57,300 nucleotides of DNA from [Mycobacterium] manitobense (GCF_025821665.1 NZ_JACKSJ010000014.1:1-57300), one strand, 5' to 3'. Counted from the stretch's first letter, positions 1-40,111 are shown. Notes: generated by a model from the letters alone, not told the origin. Numbers and translations: made by a program.

Positions 1-1
1 C

Positions 2-283
2 GCCGCGCCGTTGGCGCCGCCCGTGCCCGTCGTTCCGCCGGTCGCCCCACCAGTCGTCCCACCGGTGCCGGCCGCGCCTCCCGTGCCGCCCGTTCCCCTC
101 GTCCCACCGGTTCCGGTCGTGCCGCCGGTGCCGGCAGGCGCCCCCATCGCCGCACCTGCGGCCGGAGGCGCTCCGCTCCTCGAAATGGGCGGTCTGGGCG
201 GAAAGGGTGTGCCGACCGGAAAGACCGCCGCGGGTGCGCCGATTCAGGCAGCACCTGTGGACAAGGCCGTCCTCGTGAGGTAG
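2..283 (+). CDS. C-terminal end of a proline-rich protein (5' end outside the window)
   Basis: The frame is open from the left edge of the window to a TAG at 281-283, giving about 93 residues of a larger protein. The first half is a low-complexity tract of PPV, PPVP and APP units (about 40 residues). It is followed by an Ala/Gly/Pro-rich tail with no recognisable catalytic motif. Tracts of this kind occur in mycobacterial secreted or cell-wall-spanning proteins, but the N-terminus is not visible, so signal peptide, domains and family cannot be judged. Its stop faces the stop of the L,D-transpeptidase 118 bp away, so the two genes are convergent. Low-complexity GC-rich sequence can keep a frame open by chance, which lowers confidence. 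Confidence 0.5.
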   Translation, partial: AAPLAPPVPVVPPVAPPVVPPVPAAPPVPPVPLVPPVPVVPPVPAGAPIAAPAAGGAPLLEMGGLGGKGVPTGKTAAGAPIQAAPVDKAVLVR

Positions 284-358
284 CGCGGCGTCTCCGCGCC
301 CACTCCCGGGTCACATGGTGTGCTGTGCACGCCATGTGGCCCGGATTCCGTTGTGCCA

Positions 359-378
359 GAACGTGTGCGGACACGTTC
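359..378. terminator. Hairpin between two convergent genes, possible bidirectional terminator
   Basis: A perfect 8-bp inverted repeat (GAACGTGT / ACACGTTC) with a four-base GCGG loop sits between the stop of the proline-rich gene (283) and the stop of the L,D-transpeptidase (402). There is no U-tract on either side. Tail-less hairpins have been proposed as terminators in mycobacteria. The position is right, but function is inferred. Confidence 0.4.
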
Positions 379-401
379 GGGACACCTTGGATCCGGGGTC
401 G

Positions 402-1208
402 CTACTCCTGCACAATAACCGGATCGCCGACGCTGACGGTGTCGAAGTACCACTCCGCCGCGGCCGGCGCCAGGCTGATGCAGCCGTGACTGACGTTCTC
501 GAGCCCCATCGAGTTGACGGCCCACGGCGCGGAATGCACGAAAAGTCCACGGCTGGTGAATCGCACGGCATCCTCCACCTCGAGCAGATAGCCGTCGGGG
601 TCGGTGACCGGGATTCCGACGCTGCTCGAATCCATGACCACCACCGGATCTTTCGCCAGGACACTGTAGGTGCCGACAGGGGTCGGGTACTCCGGCCGGC
701 CCATCGTCGCCAGCAGCACGCCCTCCTCGCCAAGGCGGGGCAGGTGGTGGGGCGCGGGTAATCTGAACGGCGAATCCGCCCCCACCCCGTCGATGGTCAC
801 GGTGAACGTGTGATCCGAGAGGTCGGCGACCCCGACGACGGCGGGGCCGGTCTCGAACAGAGTCAGTTTGCCGTTCACCGACAGGGCGACCGTGCTGTGC
901 GACGGCCAGAACTGGTCCGGAATCCACTGCACAACATGATCGTCGAGCCACTCGAATCTGCCGGTCCTGGCGGGCGTCGACGTGATCCGCAGTGCCCGCT
1001 CGGCGGCAGCGCGGTCGGCGATCGGCCCACCGAAGGTGACCACCACCGGATGCGCGACTCCGACGCGCGCGCCACGGGTCGGCGCGACGGATTCGACAGC
1101 GCCGGACATGGGCAGACTGACCGCTGCGGTGTCGACGTCGGGTGAGCCCCCGAGCACGGCCGCGCCGGCCACCACCACCGGTAGGACAAGTTGGACGACT
1201 GCCCGCAT
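402..1208 (-). CDS. Exported L,D-transpeptidase (YkuD domain)
   Basis: This 268-residue protein begins with a short basic residue and a hydrophobic stretch (about residues 4-21) that reads as a signal peptide or anchor. A beta-rich region (about 40-125) resembles the Ig-like domain of mycobacterial L,D-transpeptidases. The C-terminal YkuD catalytic domain has the family motif, with His225 in HSAPW and the nucleophile Cys243 in SHGCISL. These enzymes form 3-3 cross-links in peptidoglycan in the periplasm, and Cys is the residue acylated by the donor peptide (and by carbapenems). Length is close to the short mycobacterial paralogues (about 250-270). Which Ldt paralogue it is cannot be decided by eye, so no symbol is given. 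The ATG at 1208 has a G-rich stretch about ten bases upstream. It is not obviously linked to the NRPS cluster. Confidence 0.9.
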   Translation of the reverse strand: MRAVVQLVLPVVVAGAAVLGGSPDVDTAAVSLPMSGAVESVAPTRGARVGVAHPVVVTFGGPIADRAAAERALRITSTPARTGRFEWLDDHVVQWIPDQFWPSHSTVALSVNGKLTLFETGPAVVGVADLSDHTFTVTIDGVGADSPFRLPAPHHLPRLGEEGVLLATMGRPEYPTPVGTYSVLAKDPVVVMDSSSVGIPVTDPDGYLLEVEDAVRFTSRGLFVHSAPWAVNSMGLENVSHGCISLAPAAAEWYFDTVSVGDPVIVQE

Positions 1209-1364
1209 CTACTCGAACCCCTGTCATCACGCGCGATCTTGAACGCTGCCATCTTACGGGCGCGTCAACGGTCGAACCTTGCGGCGCGCGTTGATGATTC
1301 GGTCAAGCATTGATCACGGTTCGGCCACAGCGGCGAGACCTGGCGGTCGCCCGTCGACCGGGTG

Positions 1365-2381
1365 TCACCGGGGCTGTCCGGCCACCTCGGCGATCGCCGA
1401 GGCGAACTCCTCCGGCGCCTCCTGGGGCACGTTGTGGCCGATGCCGTCGAGGATGCGGTGCTGGTACCAGCCGGTGTAGAGCGCCCGGTAGGCAGCGCCG
1501 TCCTTAGCCGCGCCGTCGAAGTCGCTGGCGATGGTGATGGTCGGGATAGTGACCGCAGGACGGCCGGCCAGCCGGGACTCGTCGGCGTCGAACCGGGACT
1601 CGCCGGGTGCGAGGCCCAGCCGCCAGCGGTAGTTGTGGATGACGATGTCGGCGTGGTCGGGGTTGTCGAACGCGGCCGCGGACAGGTCGTAGGTGGCGTC
1701 GGTGAACTTCCACTCCGGCGATGCGAGCTGCCAGATCAACTTGTTGAAGTCATGGGTGTTCTCCCGATAGCCGGCCTCTCCGCGAGGTGTCGCGAAGTAG
1801 TACTGATACCACCAGCCGTACTCCGCCTTCGGCGGCAGGGGTTCACGGTTCGCCGCCAGATTCACCGTGATGTAGCCGCTGACGGCGACGAGTCCCGCAC
1901 ACCGTTGCGGCCGCAGCGTCGCGACGACGTTGGCGGTGCGGCCGCCCCAGTCGTAGCCGCCGAGGATCGCGGCGGGAATCTGCAGGGCGTCCATCAGGCT
2001 GATCACGTCGTGCGCGAGCGCGGCCTGCTGACCGTTGCGAACGGTATCCGCAGACAGGAAGCGGGTGCTTCCGAAGCCGCGCAGGTACGGCACGATGACC
2101 CGGAAGCCTTGGCCGGCGAGCAGGGCGGAGACGTCGGCGTAGCTGTTGATGTCGTACGGCCAGCCGTGCAGCAGGATCACGGGGCGCCCATCCGGCGGGC
2201 CGGCCTCGGCGTATCCGATGTCGAGATCGCCGGCGTCGATCTGCTTGACCGGGCCAAGCCGGTGCGCCGGCGCAGTTGGGGGACCGGGCTCGGCCGGTGC
2301 GGACGTGCATGCCGCGAGCGCGGTCGCCCCGGCGGCCAGTGTCGCGAGGCGACCGAAGTGCCGTCTGTTCAGAGCGTTCAT
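1365..2381 (-). CDS. Tat-exported lipoprotein-like alpha/beta hydrolase (epoxide hydrolase type)
   Basis: I chose the ATG at 2381 (338 residues) because it places the signal sequence at the N-terminus. Residues 6-11 are RRHFGR, a twin-arginine motif, followed by a hydrophobic run and a lipobox ending LAAC at Cys25. An ATG at 2390 adds three residues; a longer start to 2441 is unlikely. The rest is an alpha/beta-hydrolase fold: oxyanion loop HGWP at about 72-75, nucleophile elbow GGYDWGG with Asp144 as nucleophile, and GIGHN with His316 near the end. An Asp nucleophile with HGWP is typical of epoxide hydrolases and haloalkane dehalogenases rather than esterases. A lid region rich in Tyr/Trp (WWYQYYF) fits epoxide hydrolase chemistry. 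Location outside the cytoplasmic membrane is inferred from Tat plus lipobox. It is divergent from the LysR gene, the likely regulator. The substrate is unknown. Confidence 0.8.
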   Translation of the reverse strand: MNALNRRHFGRLATLAAGATALAACTSAPAEPGPPTAPAHRLGPVKQIDAGDLDIGYAEAGPPDGRPVILLHGWPYDINSYADVSALLAGQGFRVIVPYLRGFGSTRFLSADTVRNGQQAALAHDVISLMDALQIPAAILGGYDWGGRTANVVATLRPQRCAGLVAVSGYITVNLAANREPLPPKAEYGWWYQYYFATPRGEAGYRENTHDFNKLIWQLASPEWKFTDATYDLSAAAFDNPDHADIVIHNYRWRLGLAPGESRFDADESRLAGRPAVTIPTITIASDFDGAAKDGAAYRALYTGWYQHRILDGIGHNVPQEAPEEFASAIAEVAGQPR

Positions 2382-2422
2382 GTGAACCATCCGACCCCAC
2401 GGCGGGCATCGCGTCCAACGAT

Positions 2423-2440
2423 TGTCATGAATTGATGACA
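2423..2440. promoter_or_regulatory. 18-bp inverted repeat in the divergent hydrolase/LysR promoter
   Basis: TGTCATGAATTGATGACA is a perfect 6-6-6 inverted repeat, and a second weaker one (ATCT-N7-AGAT, 2440-2454) abuts it just before the LysR start. Both lie in the 76-bp gap between the divergently transcribed hydrolase and LysR genes. LysR proteins commonly bind dyad sites in such gaps, so this is a candidate autoregulatory operator. The assignment is inferred from position and symmetry only. Confidence 0.5.
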
Positions 2441-2457
2441 TCTATCAAACAGATACG

Positions 2458-3399
2458 ATGATCCGCGTGGAGTTGCGCCAGGTCGAGCACTTCCTTGCCG
2501 TCGCCGCCGAGTTGAGCTTCACGCGGGCGTCAGCACGAGTCCACGTCGTGCAGTCGGCACTGTCGACGTCGATCGCGAAGCTGGAACGCGAGCTCGGGGT
2601 CGAGCTGTTCGACAGGACGCGGCAGCGGATCAGCCTCACCCCGGCCGGTGAGCGGTTCCGTGTACACGCGCACGCCGTAATGCAGGTCACCCGCGCCGCC
2701 ACCGATTCGGTCGCCGAGTACCGCGGCGCACTCGCCGGCACCATCGAGTTCGGATCACTCGTCTCCTACGGTCCGGTGGACGTCCCCGGTGCGCTCGGCG
2801 AGTTCCATCGTGCCCACCCGTTCGTGCGACTTCGACTGCGGCTCAGCCAAACCGGCTCTTCTGCCTACCTCGCTGCGCTCATGGAGGGCTCGCTGGACCT
2901 CGCGCTGGTGTCGGTGCCCAACCGATTCCCACCGCAACTCGACATGCGATTGCTCTTCGAGGATCCGATGGTCTTCGTGTGTCGTCGTGACCATCCCATG
3001 GCCGGGCGGCGACGACTCCACCTCGCGGACGTCGCGGGCGAGGATCTCGTCGGCTTTCCGCCGGGATTCGGGGTCCGCCGCCTGATGGACGACGCCTGCC
3101 ACGCTGCAGGCGTCTCCGCGCGGACGTCCTACGAGGTCCCCGCCGGGTTCGCCGCCATGGCCGACCTGGTGGGCAGCGGGCTGGGCACGGCGTTCATGCC
3201 GTCGTCGGAGGCGCAGCAGTTCACTCATCTGCATGGCGTCGATCTGGCCGACGCCGTGTCGTGGAAGGTGTACCTCGCAGCACCGCCGGTGGATCGCAGC
3301 ACCCCGGCGACCGCCCGGTTGGCCGAGATCCTGTTCGCCGCGGCTGTCTCCGCCCGACAGGCGACGACGGGCCGCAAGGCCGGGCCGACGAGCGGCTGA
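2458..3399 (+). CDS. LysR-family transcriptional regulator
   Basis: The 313-residue protein has the standard LysR plan. An N-terminal winged helix-turn-helix (about 4-62, with the FTRASARVHVVQSALS recognition region and the LGVELFDR wing) is followed by a periplasmic-binding-like effector domain (about 90-295). Length is normal. Two starts are possible: ATG at 2458 or GTG at 2467. The second gives VELRQVEHF, a very typical LysR N-terminus, and moves the dyad at 2440-2454 clear of the coding region. The nearest target is the divergent hydrolase. Control of the NRPS gene about 940 bp downstream cannot be excluded but nothing in the sequence shows it. Effector unknown. Confidence 0.92.
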   Translation: MIRVELRQVEHFLAVAAELSFTRASARVHVVQSALSTSIAKLERELGVELFDRTRQRISLTPAGERFRVHAHAVMQVTRAATDSVAEYRGALAGTIEFGSLVSYGPVDVPGALGEFHRAHPFVRLRLRLSQTGSSAYLAALMEGSLDLALVSVPNRFPPQLDMRLLFEDPMVFVCRRDHPMAGRRRLHLADVAGEDLVGFPPGFGVRRLMDDACHAAGVSARTSYEVPAGFAAMADLVGSGLGTAFMPSSEAQQFTHLHGVDLADAVSWKVYLAAPPVDRSTPATARLAEILFAAAVSARQATTGRKAGPTSG

Positions 3400-3918
3400 C
3401 AGCCCGGCGATCACCTGGCGAAACACCCCTCCGCAACGCCACCGCTGAGTGGCATCTTCGGCGGCCGATCGCTGCGACGCCAGCGTCCCGCGCGCGACAC
3501 GCTGTCGGCGCCCGAGAGCCGCTTCGGCGGACGGACGGAACCGGCGAGCGGTCACAGCAATACCTCGTGCATCCGGTGCGGCGGTCAGACCGCCGGGGGA
3601 ATCCTGCGCGCCGGCGCTGGTGCCGGGGTGGGGACGGGTCGCCGGACATCGAGCGTTGCCTGCAACCAAGAACTTCTCGGCATTTCGTAGCGGTGATGAA
3701 GAACAGCAAATGACAACGTGTCGCGGCTCGCAACCGTCTCCGGCTGGTTCCCTGAAACTCGACGCGTATCCGTGGCAAAACGGACACGCGGGGCCCGTTC
3801 CTCTCTAGGATTTGCACCGTCGGACGTACGATAAATCGGTAGCCGTGATGGTGACGATCCGAGCTTGACCGACGCTTGTTCGCTGATGCATCAAACACGT
3901 TGTGAATCAACACAAATT

Positions 3919-3936
3919 GTTCCAGCCTGCTGGAAC
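3919..3936. promoter_or_regulatory. Perfect 18-bp palindrome upstream of NRPS-1
   Basis: GTTCCAGC-CT-GCTGGAAC is a perfect 8-bp inverted repeat with a two-base spacer, about 400 bp before the NRPS-1 start. The short spacer suits a dimeric protein-binding site better than an RNA hairpin. The binding protein is unknown. Confidence 0.45.
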
Positions 3937-3983
3937 CCCGGCGGTGAAGCTGTCCGCAAATAGTTGCATTCGCAAATTTGACG

Positions 3984-4000
3984 CGCTACCGCGAGTAGCG
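3984..4000. promoter_or_regulatory. 17-bp inverted repeat (CGCTAC-N5-GTAGCG) upstream of NRPS-1
   Basis: A perfect 6-5-6 inverted repeat. A second repeat with the same geometry and 11 of 17 identical bases lies at 36625-36641, upstream of the mmpS-mmpL-mmpL operon, so a common regulator for synthesis and export is possible. Two further small dyads follow at once: CGTTA-AC-TAACG (4006-4017) and TCGCAA-N4-TTGCGA (4037-4052). Confidence 0.4.
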
Positions 4001-4337
4001 ATATTCGTTAACTAACGACAACTAATGGCTTTTATTTCGCAAAGCCTTGCGATCGAACCATAAGGCGTGTTACAGCTACTGCCATGGCCACAGATTGGTC
4101 CAAGATCGGCCCGGTCAGTTATTTCGCTGACGTCAATATCGGGATTCGGCGCGGCCCGCGGATTCCCTTCGCCGGCGTGCCTGTCGCCTCGCGCTCTGAC
4201 GTCGGCGGGGACGACAGCACCCGGGGCCGGACGTGATCGATCAGAAGTGCGTCGATGTCCGGCCCAAGGCGCGCCGTCGAGTCGGCAAAGGGCTCGGCGT
4301 CCCACACATGTGACACGAACGTTCAGGGGGAGTCTCG

Positions 4338-35579
<31,242 letters not shown>

Positions 35580-35592
35580 CTGGGCGCGACCA

Positions 35593-36090
35593 CTAGACCT
35601 GCTCGTTCAGCCACCCTGTGGTGAAGCGCAGCATCTCGGGGGTGTCGTCGACCATCTGGCGGGCGAGCATGCCTTCGATCGCGCCGCCGACGAACCGGAC
35701 GTCCACCTTCAACGTCGCGGTACAGCGCAGCTGCGAGCCGCCGCCCGCCGGAGCCAGCACCACGCTGCTGTGACCGGAACCCGGTGCGCCGCGTGCCTCG
35801 ATGCGGACCTGTCCGTGCAGCTCGCCGTCGACGAGGGTCCACGTCTGGTCCTGGACAATCTCCAGGTCCCGCGGATACAGCTTTCCGAACGGCTTGGGCA
35901 GCAGGGCGCTCCGCAGGTCCTGGACGGTGACGACCCGCACGAGGCCGTCGACGACGTCGATGGCGTCGAGACGGCCGTTGTCGCCGTAGTTCGCCAGTCG
36001 TGACGCCCAGTAGTCCGCGTCGGAATATGCGGCATGGATCTGTTCGACGCCGATCGCCGATTCGACCTCGAAGTCGAGGGTTCGTGACAT
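35593..36090 (-). CDS. DUF2505-like small protein (START/SRPBCC-type fold)
   Basis: Starting at the ATG at 36090 gives 165 residues, MSRTLDFEVES onward, with a very good ribosome binding site (GGAGGTGGGAG) six to seven bases upstream. Longer in-frame starts up to 36354 lack one. The sequence resembles the actinobacterial DUF2505 family: a beta-strand start, an YSDADYWASRLANYG region, and a C-terminal amphipathic helix. This fold often binds a hydrophobic ligand. No catalytic motif is visible and its function is unknown. It faces NRPS-1 with only 13 bp between the two stop codons, so transcripts may overlap. A link to the lipopeptide pathway, for instance by binding a lipid, is speculation. 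The gene is common outside such clusters. Confidence 0.8.
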   Translation of the reverse strand: MSRTLDFEVESAIGVEQIHAAYSDADYWASRLANYGDNGRLDAIDVVDGLVRVVTVQDLRSALLPKPFGKLYPRDLEIVQDQTWTLVDGELHGQVRIEARGAPGSGHSSVVLAPAGGGSQLRCTATLKVDVRFVGGAIEGMLARQMVDDTPEMLRFTTGWLNEQV

Positions 36091-36624
36091 GCCAGCTCCC
36101 ACCTCCGTCGCGTACCGTGCCCGCACATTGTCGACCCCACCGCCGAAATGCGGGGCGAAGCGCGGCCCCGGGTGAGGCTTTTGAAACATCCGGCGAACGG
36201 GAGGTGTCGAGATCCCTCGAGCGTCGAGGTGGCGAGGTGCCTGACCGTGGCGCCGGGGACCGAAGCCAGCTAATTGACGGCATCGCCAGTTCACGGAGGC
36301 CTTGGAAATCACTGCCCGATGGACCCGAATCGTCCCGCATCTCGGGCTGCGCAAGGATTACATTTTGGTGACGCCTCGTGCGCGCATCCCGACGAAAATG
36401 GTGCGTCGTGACTTCACGATCACTGCTCCGGGCAACGTCGACCGAGGGACCCGAAAAATTCGCCACGCCGTGGCTGCGTGAGATTCTTACCAGGCTGTGA
36501 CGCATGACACAGGCCGGTGACAGGGTTGCTGCCGTCAGCGCGACCGGTGCACTTAGTAGCGCTTCGCGTCATTTGCTAGCGCAACAGAAAATTTCGTACG
36601 TCCGTGCACGTATCAAGCGTTCAT

Positions 36625-36641
36625 CGCGATCGCATATCGCG
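36625..36641. promoter_or_regulatory. 17-bp inverted repeat (CGCGAT-N5-ATCGCG) upstream of the transporter operon
   Basis: A perfect 6-5-6 inverted repeat about 165-175 bp before mmpS. It has the same arm and spacer lengths, and the shared frame CGCNANCGCNNNTNGCG, as the repeat at 3984-4000 upstream of NRPS-1. It is a candidate site for a regulator shared by the two transcription units. No such site was recognised before mbtH. Confidence 0.4.
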
Positions 36642-36734
36642 TCGGGCACAAGCCCATATGCGGCTTTCAGGCATGGGTTACTCTTCATCGGTCAGTTGAT
36701 GCCCCACTGGGGTGTCCAGCGTTTGCGATCAGGC

Positions 36735-36758
36735 GGCGCCATGCCTCAGCATGGTGCC
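36735..36758 (+). promoter_or_regulatory. Hairpin in the mmpS leader
   Basis: GGCGCCATG / CATGGTGCC can pair over nine bases (one G-U) around a six-base loop. It ends about 18 bases before the ribosome binding site of mmpS. It might affect translation or act as an attenuator. No U-tract follows. Confidence 0.35.
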
Positions 36759-36800
36759 GGGGTGTGAGCACAGGGGAGGAGTCCTGCGATTCTCAGGCTG

Positions 36801-37220
36801 TTGAAGCGGGCGTGGATCCCGCTGCTCATCCTCGTCGTCGTCGCCGCAGGCGGTTTCACTGTGTCGCGCCTGCACGGCATCTTCGGTTCCGAGAAGCGTG
36901 TTTCTTACGCTGACACCAAGGCCGCCGAATCCAAGCCCTTCGATCCCAAGGTGATGGTCTACGAAGTGTTCGGTCCGCCGGGCACCGTGGCGAACATCAG
37001 CTACTTCGATAAGGACACCGAGCCGCAGTACATCACGGGGATATCCCTGCCGTGGACGCTCGAGTTCGACATGGGCACCACGACCGCGGTGGGCAGCCTC
37101 ATGGCGCAGGGCGACAGCGACAACATCGGCTGCCGCATCACCGTCGACGGTGAGGTCAAGGCCGAGAAGACCTCCGACAACGTCAACGCCTTCACCTCCT
37201 GCCTCCTGAAGAACGGATGA
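36801..37220 (+). CDS. MmpS-family membrane protein (MmpS4-like partner of the MmpL transporters)
   Basis: 139 residues from a TTG at 36801: a short basic N-terminus, one membrane segment (about 5-24, [16 protein letters not shown]), then a periplasmic beta-sandwich with the MmpS landmarks [16 protein letters not shown] and [12 protein letters not shown], and two Cys residues. MmpS proteins are accessory subunits of MmpL lipid or siderophore exporters. MmpS4 partners MmpL4a/4b in GPL export and MmpL4 in siderophore export. The start is uncertain. The only good ribosome binding site (AGGAG, 36777-36781) is seven bases before an in-frame ATT at 36789, but 19 bases before the TTG. The stop overlaps the next start (ATGA), so the two are translationally coupled. 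Confidence 0.9.
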   Translation: MKRAWIPLLILVVVAAGGFTVSRLHGIFGSEKRVSYADTKAAESKPFDPKVMVYEVFGPPGTVANISYFDKDTEPQYITGISLPWTLEFDMGTTTAVGSLMAQGDSDNIGCRITVDGEVKAEKTSDNVNAFTSCLLKNG

Positions 37221-40102
37221 GCCCCGTGCACGCGGATGAAACGCGGAGGCGTCGGCCTCGGTTCGCATCCTTCATCCGGTCGTTCTCGCCGCTGATCATC
37301 CTCGGCTGGTTGGCGTTGACGGTCCTGCTGAGCGCGACCGTTCCCCCGCTCGAGGTGGTCGAGCGCGAACGATCGGTGTCGCTGAGTCCGTCGGATGCGC
37401 CGTCGACCAAGGCCGCGGCGCGCATGGGTGAAGCCTTCGGGGAGTCGACCGGCGGAGCCGTCGCGATCATCGTCCTCGAGGGCCGGGAACCACTCGGAGA
37501 CGACGCACACCGGTACTACGACGAGATCGTCCGTCAGCTGGAGGCGGACACGGAGCATGTCGAGCATGTGCAGGATTTCTGGGGCGACCCCCTCACGGCA
37601 GGCGCAGCGGAGAGCGCCGACGGCAAGGCCGTCTACGTCCAGCTGGACATCAAGGGTGAATTGGGCCAGGCCGAGGGCAACGCATCGGTCACCGCCATCC
37701 GGGACATCATCGCGCGCACCCAGGCGCCGCCGGGTGTCCAGACCTATGTCACCGGTCCTGCGGCGATCGTCGCCGACCTCGGCGAGAGCGGGAACAAGAC
37801 CGTCCTGCTGATCACGTTGGTCACCGTCGGCGTGATCTTCCTGATGCTGTTGCTGCTCTACCGCTCCATCCTGATCCCGATCATCCTGCTGTTCACAGTC
37901 GCCATCGAACTGCAGGTGGCGCGCGGCGTGGTGGCATTCCTCGCCATGCAGGGCTACGTGGGGCTGACGACGTACGTCGTGAACCTGCTCGTCTCCGTCG
38001 GCATCGCGGCCGGCACGGACTATGCGATCTTCTTCACGGGGCGGTATCAGGAGGCCCGGCAGGCGGGCGAGGACCGTGAGAGCGCGTTCTTCACGTCCTA
38101 TCACGGGACCGCGAAGGTGGTCCTCGCGTCCGGCGTGACGATCGCGGGTGCGATCGCCTGTTTGAGCTTCACCCGACTGCCGTTCTTCCAACCGCTCGGA
38201 ATACCCGGCGCGGTCGGCATTCTCGTCGCTGTCGCCGTGGCGCTCACACTCGTGCCGGCGTGCATCGCGGCAGGCAGCCGGTTCGGCATCTTCGATCCGA
38301 AGCGCGCGGTCGCGACTCGGCGGTGGCGGCGCATCGGCACCGCGATCGTCCGCTGGCCGGCACCGATATTGATTGCGACGATAGCGATCTCACTCATCGG
38401 CCTGTTGACGCTTCCGGGCTACAAGCCGAGCTACAACGACCAGAAGTACCTGCCCCAGGACATCCCGGCCAACCAGGGCTATTCCGCCGCGGCGCGGCAC
38501 TTCCCGGAGTCGAGGATGGCATCGCCGGACATCCTGATGATCGAGTCCGATCACGACATGCGGAATTCGGCCGACCTATTGGTGCTGAACAAGCTCGCGA
38601 AGTCGGTGTTCGCCGTACCGGGTGTGTCCAACGTGCAGTCGATAACAAGGCCAGAGGGCACTCAGATCCAGCACTCGTCCATTCCGTTCATGCTGAGCAT
38701 GAGCAACGCGAGCAACAAGCTGACCCTGCCGTTCCAACGGGAGCGCATGGAGGGCCTTCTCGACCAGGCCAACGAGTTGACCACGATGATCAACCTCATG
38801 ACGCGCATGCAGTCGCTCATGCAGCAGATGGTGGACACCACCCACCGGATGGTGGAGACGACGCACGAGCTCGAGGACATCACGGGTGACATCCGGGATT
38901 CCATCGCGAACTTCGACGATTTCTTCCGGCCGATCCGCAACTACTTCTACTGGGAAAAGCACTGCTACAACATCCCGATCTGCTGGGCCATCCGCGGCGT
39001 CTTCGACTCGATCGACGGCATCGACCGGGTGACGGTCAAGATGGCGGAACTGACCGAGAATCTGGATCAACTGGACGCACTGCTGCCGCAGATCCTGCTG
39101 CAGTTCCCGACGATGATCGCCAACATGCAGAGCACGCGGACCATGATGCTGACGATGCACAGCACCATGTCGGGCATCATGGCTCAGGCCGACGACTCCA
39201 ACGAGAACGCGACGGCCATGGGCAAGGCGTTCGACGCCGCGAACAACGACGACTCCTTCTACCTGCCCCCTGACGTCTTCGAGAACGAGGACTTCAAGCG
39301 GGTGATGGAGGTCTTCATGTCACCGGACGGCAAGGCCGCGCGCCTGCTCATCACCCAGAAGGGCGATCCGGCGACGCCCGAAGGCGTGGCCCTGGTCGAT
39401 CCGATCAGGACCGCCGCCGAGGAGGCGATCAAGGGAACGCCGCTGGAGAGCTCGCGGCTGTACCTCGCCGGCACCGCAGCGCAGGTGAAGGACCAGATCG
39501 ACGGATCGAAGATCGACCTGCTGATCGCGGGCGTGGCAGCTCTGTGCCTGATCTTCATCATCATGGTGATCATGACCCGCAGCCTGGTGGCCGCGCTGGT
39601 CATCGTGGGTACGGTCGCGATGTCGCTGGGTGCGTCGTTCGGCTTGTCGGTGCTCGTCTGGCAGCACCTGCTCGGCATCCCGATCAACTGGGTCGTGCTC
39701 GCGATGTCGGTCATCGTGCTGCTCGCCGTCGGATCGGACTACAACCTGCTGCTCGTTTCGCGCATGAAGGAGGAGCTCGCCGGCGGCATCAACACCGGCC
39801 TCATCCGTTCGATGGGCGGTACGGGCCGGGTGGTGACGGCAGCCGGCCTGGTGTTCGCGGCGACGATGGCGTCGATGATCGTCAGTGATCTGCTGACGAT
39901 CGGACAGGTCGGGACCACGATCGGTCTCGGACTCCTGTTCGACACGTTGATCGTCCGTGCCTTCATGACTCCGTCGATCGCGGCACTGCTCGGGCGGTGG
40001 TTCTGGTGGCCGCAACGCGTGCGCCCGCGCCCCGCGAGTTCGATGCTCCGCCCGGTCGGTCCCCGTCCGCTGGTCCGCTCTCTGCTGATGCGGGACGGTT
40101 AG
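37217..40102 (+). CDS. MmpL-family RND transporter, first copy (MmpL4a-like)
   Basis: 961 residues with the MmpL plan: one N-terminal membrane segment (about 24-46), a periplasmic domain, a five-helix block (about 190-390), a second periplasmic domain, and a C-terminal five-helix block (about 765-940). Proton-relay Asp-Tyr pairs are present in both halves: Asp268-Tyr269 (GTDYAIFF) and Asp841-Tyr842 (GSDYNLLL). The second periplasmic region has a long coiled-coil hairpin around residues 480-640 with the Cys pair HCYNIPIC (about 581-588), a mark of the MmpL4/MmpL5 branch rather than MmpL3. It should export a lipid or lipopeptide with MmpS, using the proton gradient. The ATG overlaps the mmpS stop. 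The second MmpL follows after 9 bp. Confidence 0.93.
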   Translation: MSPVHADETRRRRPRFASFIRSFSPLIILGWLALTVLLSATVPPLEVVERERSVSLSPSDAPSTKAAARMGEAFGESTGGAVAIIVLEGREPLGDDAHRYYDEIVRQLEADTEHVEHVQDFWGDPLTAGAAESADGKAVYVQLDIKGELGQAEGNASVTAIRDIIARTQAPPGVQTYVTGPAAIVADLGESGNKTVLLITLVTVGVIFLMLLLLYRSILIPIILLFTVAIELQVARGVVAFLAMQGYVGLTTYVVNLLVSVGIAAGTDYAIFFTGRYQEARQAGEDRESAFFTSYHGTAKVVLASGVTIAGAIACLSFTRLPFFQPLGIPGAVGILVAVAVALTLVPACIAAGSRFGIFDPKRAVATRRWRRIGTAIVRWPAPILIATIAISLIGLLTLPGYKPSYNDQKYLPQDIPANQGYSAAARHFPESRMASPDILMIESDHDMRNSADLLVLNKLAKSVFAVPGVSNVQSITRPEGTQIQHSSIPFMLSMSNASNKLTLPFQRERMEGLLDQANELTTMINLMTRMQSLMQQMVDTTHRMVETTHELEDITGDIRDSIANFDDFFRPIRNYFYWEKHCYNIPICWAIRGVFDSIDGIDRVTVKMAELTENLDQLDALLPQILLQFPTMIANMQSTRTMMLTMHSTMSGIMAQADDSNENATAMGKAFDAANNDDSFYLPPDVFENEDFKRVMEVFMSPDGKAARLLITQKGDPATPEGVALVDPIRTAAEEAIKGTPLESSRLYLAGTAAQVKDQIDGSKIDLLIAGVAALCLIFIIMVIMTRSLVAALVIVGTVAMSLGASFGLSVLVWQHLLGIPINWVVLAMSVIVLLAVGSDYNLLLVSRMKEELAGGINTGLIRSMGGTGRVVTAAGLVFAATMASMIVSDLLTIGQVGTTIGLGLLFDTLIVRAFMTPSIAALLGRWFWWPQRVRPRPASSMLRPVGPRPLVRSLLMRDG

Positions 40103-40111
40103 CCGAGCCGC

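Larger units (their letters stand above)
3400..4337. other. Gene-free region upstream of NRPS-1, AT-richer second half
   Basis: No convincing coding frame is seen in either direction. The first 380 bp are GC-rich without structure I can name. From about 3790 to 4080 the base composition becomes clearly AT-richer than anything else in the first 36 kb and contains four inverted repeats and three CGCAAA direct repeats (3955, 3971, 4038). The last 250 bp are again GC-rich and probably form the leader of NRPS-1, which would be long. This is the most likely site of promoter and control of the giant synthetase. Confidence 0.6.
36091..36788. other. Gene-free region upstream of the mmpS-mmpL-mmpL operon
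   Basis: About 700 bp without a supported gene. The stretch 36550-36690 is AT-richer than its surroundings and holds the 36625-36641 inverted repeat. A hairpin lies at 36735-36758. It should contain the divergent promoters of the DUF2505-like gene and of the transporter operon. I could not fix -10/-35 boxes with confidence. Confidence 0.55.

Noticed and set aside
3261..3808. Small plus-strand frames between LysR and NRPS-1
   Set aside because: Overlapping frames with Arg/Pro-rich translations and no ribosome binding site; they look like chance frames in GC-rich DNA.
35593..36354. A 253-residue version of the DUF2505-like protein starting at 36354
   Set aside because: The extra 88 residues are Arg/Pro-rich with no family similarity, whereas the ATG at 36090 has an excellent ribosome binding site.
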